From: Methyloprofundus sp.
Lineage (GTDB): Bacteria > Pseudomonadota > Gammaproteobacteria > Methylococcales > Methylomonadaceae
NCBI GenBank assembly: GCA_013138555.1
Contig: WTCN01000292.1
Span: 1 to 8,650, forward strand
DNA: 8,650 bases
Reading direction: 5' to 3'
Position 1 is the stretch's first letter. Each line of letters starts with the position of its first letter. The notes under the pieces are model-generated. The model saw only the letters and a list, made by a program, of their open reading frames with translations. It was not told the DNA's origin and searched no databases. Position numbers and translations under genes: made by a program. Below, one piece after another: positions 6,542 to 8,650 of this stretch.

Positions 6542-6793
6542 ATGACCACAGTCAAGACCCCACCCCCTGCCCCTTTATCTGCACAGGTAAAGACAGCAGT
6601 TAACCATTATCTAGCGCAACTTGACGGCACTGGTACAACTGGCCTACACGCCATGGTACTTGCTGAAGTTGAAAAACCGTTACTTGAAGCAACCTTACAA
6701 CACTCAGCTTATAACCAGACCAAAGCCGCACAGATTCTTGGCATTAGCCGTAGTACTCTACGTAAAAAACTAGAACTATACGGACTCTCCTGA
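6542..6793 (+). CDS. fis: DNA-binding protein Fis (factor for inversion stimulation)
   Basis: This 83-residue nucleoid protein is a homodimer that bends DNA and acts on rRNA promoters, recombination and replication in relatives. The ATG at 6542 is chosen because it lies 4 bp after the dusB stop; the same frame runs further back inside dusB (ATGs at 6398 and 6513), but those would add residues without any Fis resemblance. The core runs from SAQVKTAVNHYLAQLDG (13-29) through VLAEVEKPLLEATLQHS (39-55) to the helix-turn-helix NQTKAAQILGISRSTLRKKL (58-77) and ends ELYGLS. It lacks much of the N-terminal beta-hairpin arm present in the 98-residue enterobacterial Fis, as is usual outside enterics, so invertase stimulation is unlikely. 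It lies 25 bp before purH. No strong SD is visible; translational coupling to dusB is plausible. Confidence 0.94.
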   Translation: MTTVKTPPPAPLSAQVKTAVNHYLAQLDGTGTTGLHAMVLAEVEKPLLEATLQHSAYNQTKAAQILGISRSTLRKKLELYGLS

Positions 6794-6807
6794 AAAAACA
6801 TCAGCCT

Positions 6808-6813
6808 TAGAGA
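6808..6813 (+). promoter_or_regulatory. purH: Ribosome binding site of purH
   Basis: TAGAGA at 6808-6813 lies about 6 bases before the purH ATG (6819) and is the only start in this window with a fair purine-rich Shine-Dalgarno-like sequence at normal distance. It helps fix the purH start. Confidence 0.5.
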
Positions 6814-6818
6814 TTTTT

Positions 6819-8378
6819 ATGAAAAAAAAAGTTAACCGCGCTTTAGTCAGCGTTTCCAACAAAACCGGTATTCTTGATTTTTGCCGCGAATTAGATCAAC
6901 TAGGAATTGAGCTATTATCAACGGGTGGAACCGCTAAATTATTAGCTGATAATGATATCAATGTCACAGAAGTTTCTGATTACACCGGTTTTCCTGAAAT
7001 GATGGATGGCCGGGTTAAAACCTTACACCCTAAAATTCATGGCGGTATTCTGGGTCGTCGCGGCATAGACGATGAAGTGATGACTGCCAACGGTATAGAT
7101 GCCATTGATATGGTGGTCGTCAATCTTTATCCTTTCGAGGAAACCATTGCCAGACCCAATTGTGATTTAGCCACTGCTATCGAAAATATTGATATTGGTG
7201 GACCTAGCATGATTCGTGGTGCTGCTAAAAACCATAACGATGTCGCTATTGTGGTTGATCCTGACGATTATGCAGCCGTGCTAAATGAACTGATTAACAA
7301 TGAAAACCAGCTTGCACATCAAACACGCTTCAATCTGGCACTAAAGAGTTTTGAACATACCGCAAACTACGACACCGCTATTTCACAGTATTTAGGCAAA
7401 GTGAATCAGCAAGAATTTCCGGACACGCTTAACTTACAATTCGGTAAAATTCAGAGCATGCGTTATGGCGAAAATCCACATCAGAATGCTGCTTTCTATC
7501 AGGAAAAGTCGCCCGCTTCAGGCACTATTGCCGCTGCGCAACAACTGCAAGGCAAAGAGCTTTCCTATAATAATATCGCGGATACTGATGCCGCTTTAGA
7601 GTGTGTTAAATCCTTTGAAGAAAAACCCACCTGCGTTATCGTTAAACATGCCAACCCTTGTGGTGTGGCACAGGCAGATAGCATTTTAGAAGCCTACGAC
7701 TTAGCCTATGCAACGGATCCGACTTCATCTTTTGGGGGTATTATCGCGTTTAACCGTGAATTAGATAAACAAACGGCAAGCGAAATCATTAGCCGCCAGT
7801 TTGTCGAAGTTATTATCGCGCCAACCATCAGTGCAGAAGCACAGGTCGTACTCGCAGAAAAGAAAAATGTGCGTGTGCTTGAGTGTGGCCTGTGGAATAG
7901 TGGTCATAAACCCAGCCTGGATTACAAGCGTGTTTCCGGCGGCCTCTTAGTGCAGGATAAAGATTTTGGCATGGTTAGCCCTGCTGAAGTCAAAGTTGTC
8001 ACTAAACGCACACCAAGCGAAGAAGAGTTAGCTGATTTATTATTTGCCTGGAAAGTCGCTAAATTCGTCAAATCCAATGCGATTGTCTATTGTAAAGAGG
8101 GGCGCACTATCGGTGTAGGTGCCGGACAAATGAGTCGTGTTTACTCGGCTAAAGTTGCTGGTATCAAAGCAGCCGATGAAGGATTAAGCGTTCCTGGCTC
8201 GGTAATGGCATCAGATGCTTTTTTCCCCTTTAGAGATGGTTTAGATGCTGCAGCTGAAGCAGGAATTACTGCAGTTATTCAGCCCGGTGGTTCTATGCGT
8301 GACAACGAAGTTATCGAAGCAGCTGACGAACATAATATTGCCATGGTCTTTACTGGCATGCGTCACTTTAGACACTAA
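6819..8378 (+). CDS. purH: Bifunctional AICAR transformylase / IMP cyclohydrolase
   Basis: This 519-residue enzyme makes the last two steps of de novo purine synthesis: it formylates AICAR with 10-formyl-tetrahydrofolate, then closes the ring to give IMP. The N-terminal MGS-like cyclohydrolase domain (about 1-145) shows SVSNKTGI (11-18), STGGTAKLL (34-42), GRVKTLHPKIHGGILGRR (64-81) and IGGPSMIRGAAKNHNDVAI (126-144). The C-terminal transformylase domain has MRYGENPHQNAAFY (214-227), KELSYNNIADTDAA (246-259), the active-site VKHANPCGVA (275-284; Lys276, His277), SFGGIIAFN (304-312), and near the end FFPFRDGLD, QPGGSMRD and the terminal TGMRHFRH. Length is normal and all key residues seen are present. 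The second to fourth codons sit in a run of nine A. It follows fis by 25 bp and is followed by a repeat element and purD. Confidence 0.98.
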   Translation: MKKKVNRALVSVSNKTGILDFCRELDQLGIELLSTGGTAKLLADNDINVTEVSDYTGFPEMMDGRVKTLHPKIHGGILGRRGIDDEVMTANGIDAIDMVVVNLYPFEETIARPNCDLATAIENIDIGGPSMIRGAAKNHNDVAIVVDPDDYAAVLNELINNENQLAHQTRFNLALKSFEHTANYDTAISQYLGKVNQQEFPDTLNLQFGKIQSMRYGENPHQNAAFYQEKSPASGTIAAAQQLQGKELSYNNIADTDAALECVKSFEEKPTCVIVKHANPCGVAQADSILEAYDLAYATDPTSSFGGIIAFNRELDKQTASEIISRQFVEVIIAPTISAEAQVVLAEKKNVRVLECGLWNSGHKPSLDYKRVSGGLLVQDKDFGMVSPAEVKVVTKRTPSEEELADLLFAWKVAKFVKSNAIVYCKEGRTIGVGAGQMSRVYSAKVAGIKAADEGLSVPGSVMASDAFFPFRDGLDAAAEAGITAVIQPGGSMRDNEVIEAADEHNIAMVFTGMRHFRH

Positions 8379-8387
8379 AATTTTTAC

Positions 8388-8489
8388 GTAGGATGGGTAG
8401 AGCGTCTTTTGCGAAACCCATCATTTTGTGCAGTATTGATGGGTTTCACTACGCACCAAAAAACCGGTGCTACGTTCTACCCATCCTAC
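8388..8489. repeat. Large palindromic intergenic element of the GTAGGATGGGTAG type (nested dyad)
   Basis: This 102-bp element opens GTAGGATGGGTAGAGCG (8388-8404) and closes with the inverse CTACCCATCCTAC (8477-8489). The inner flanks AAACCCATCA (8414-8423) and TGATGGGTTT (8437-8446) also pair. Each arm is a hairpin on its own: GATGGGT/ACCCATC at 8392-8398/8416-8422 and 8438-8444/8479-8485. The right arm carries an extra small hairpin, GCACC (8453-8457) with GGTGC (8466-8470) around an A-rich loop, that the left arm lacks. It starts 9 bp after the purH stop and sits between purH and purD. Likely a REP/MITE-like dispersed repeat; it may reduce read-through or stabilise the upstream message. Confidence 0.82.
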
Positions 8490-8552
8490 ATAATTATTAA
8501 ATATGTCAGCACACACCTATCCTTCCCCCTCTTTCTTCCTCCTTTAAAAACT

Positions 8553-8650
8553 ATGAAAATTCTAATTGTCGGTAGTGGCGGTCGCGAGCATGCACTTGCT
8601 TGGAAAGCGAGTCAATCGCCTAAAGTTAGCACTGTTTATGTTGCACCTGG
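8553..8650 (+). CDS. purD: Phosphoribosylamine-glycine ligase, N-terminal start only (runs off window)
   Basis: The visible 32 complete codons begin MKILIVGSGGREHALAWK and continue SPKVSTVYVAPG. The GSGGREHA loop is the hallmark of the N-terminal domain of GAR synthetase, the ATP-dependent ligase that joins glycine to phosphoribosylamine in the second step of purine synthesis. Placement after purH matches the purH-purD order of many Gammaproteobacteria. The start is fixed by homology; there is no SD, only a 26-base pyrimidine tract (8520-8545) followed by AAAAACT. The gap to purH is 174 bp with a repeat in it, so purD may have its own promoter, but none is convincing. Confidence 0.95.
   Translation, partial: MKILIVGSGGREHALAWKASQSPKVSTVYVAP

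Overview
The window reads as a moderately AT-rich gammaproteobacterial chromosome. The best taxonomic clue is the gene order dusB-fis-purH-purD on the right half, which is characteristic of Gammaproteobacteria. The style of the metal-handling genes and the palindromic intergenic repeats would suit a methanotroph-type lineage (Methylococcales or relatives), but that narrower placement is inference. Every recognisable gene lies on the + strand.

Left part (1-4182): the tail of a small YtxH-like protein ends at 149 and is followed by a strong hairpin terminator (226-262). Then comes a tight three-gene cluster: a 204-residue protein with an N-terminal HMA_2-like domain and C-terminal membrane segments (307-921), a copper-type P1B ATPase with its own extra N-terminal HMA_2-like domain (936-3389), and a SafE/DsbD_2-type membrane protein with a Met/His-rich tail (3379-4182). 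Spacing is 14 bp and then an 11-bp overlap, so the three are probably one transcription unit. I infer envelope copper trafficking: the ATPase moves Cu(I) across the inner membrane, and the two companions deliver or receive metal. The ATPase has all its core catalytic motifs, but the nucleotide-binding SEHP motif reads SEHF.

Middle (4183-5526): an orphan EcsC-family gene (4512-5318) sits between repeat-rich intergenic spaces. There are four unrelated-looking palindromic elements in the window (4237-4292, 4328-4410, 5341-5409, 8388-8489). All share one architecture: two inverted arms, each of which is itself a dyad. Two of them (4328 and 8388) can be aligned arm to arm and differ by a pair-preserving change, suggesting structure-selected REP/MITE-like elements.

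Right part (5527-8650): dusB (tRNA dihydrouridine synthase B), fis (83-residue nucleoid protein, start at 6542), purH (bifunctional last two steps of IMP synthesis) and the first 98 bases of purD (GAR synthetase). dusB and fis are 4 bp apart and fis and purH 25 bp apart. purH and purD are separated by 174 bp holding the fourth repeat and a pyrimidine tract.

No tRNA, rRNA, CRISPR array, integrase or transposase was seen. The most interesting content is the paired HMA_2/Cu-ATPase/SafE module and the nested-dyad repeats.
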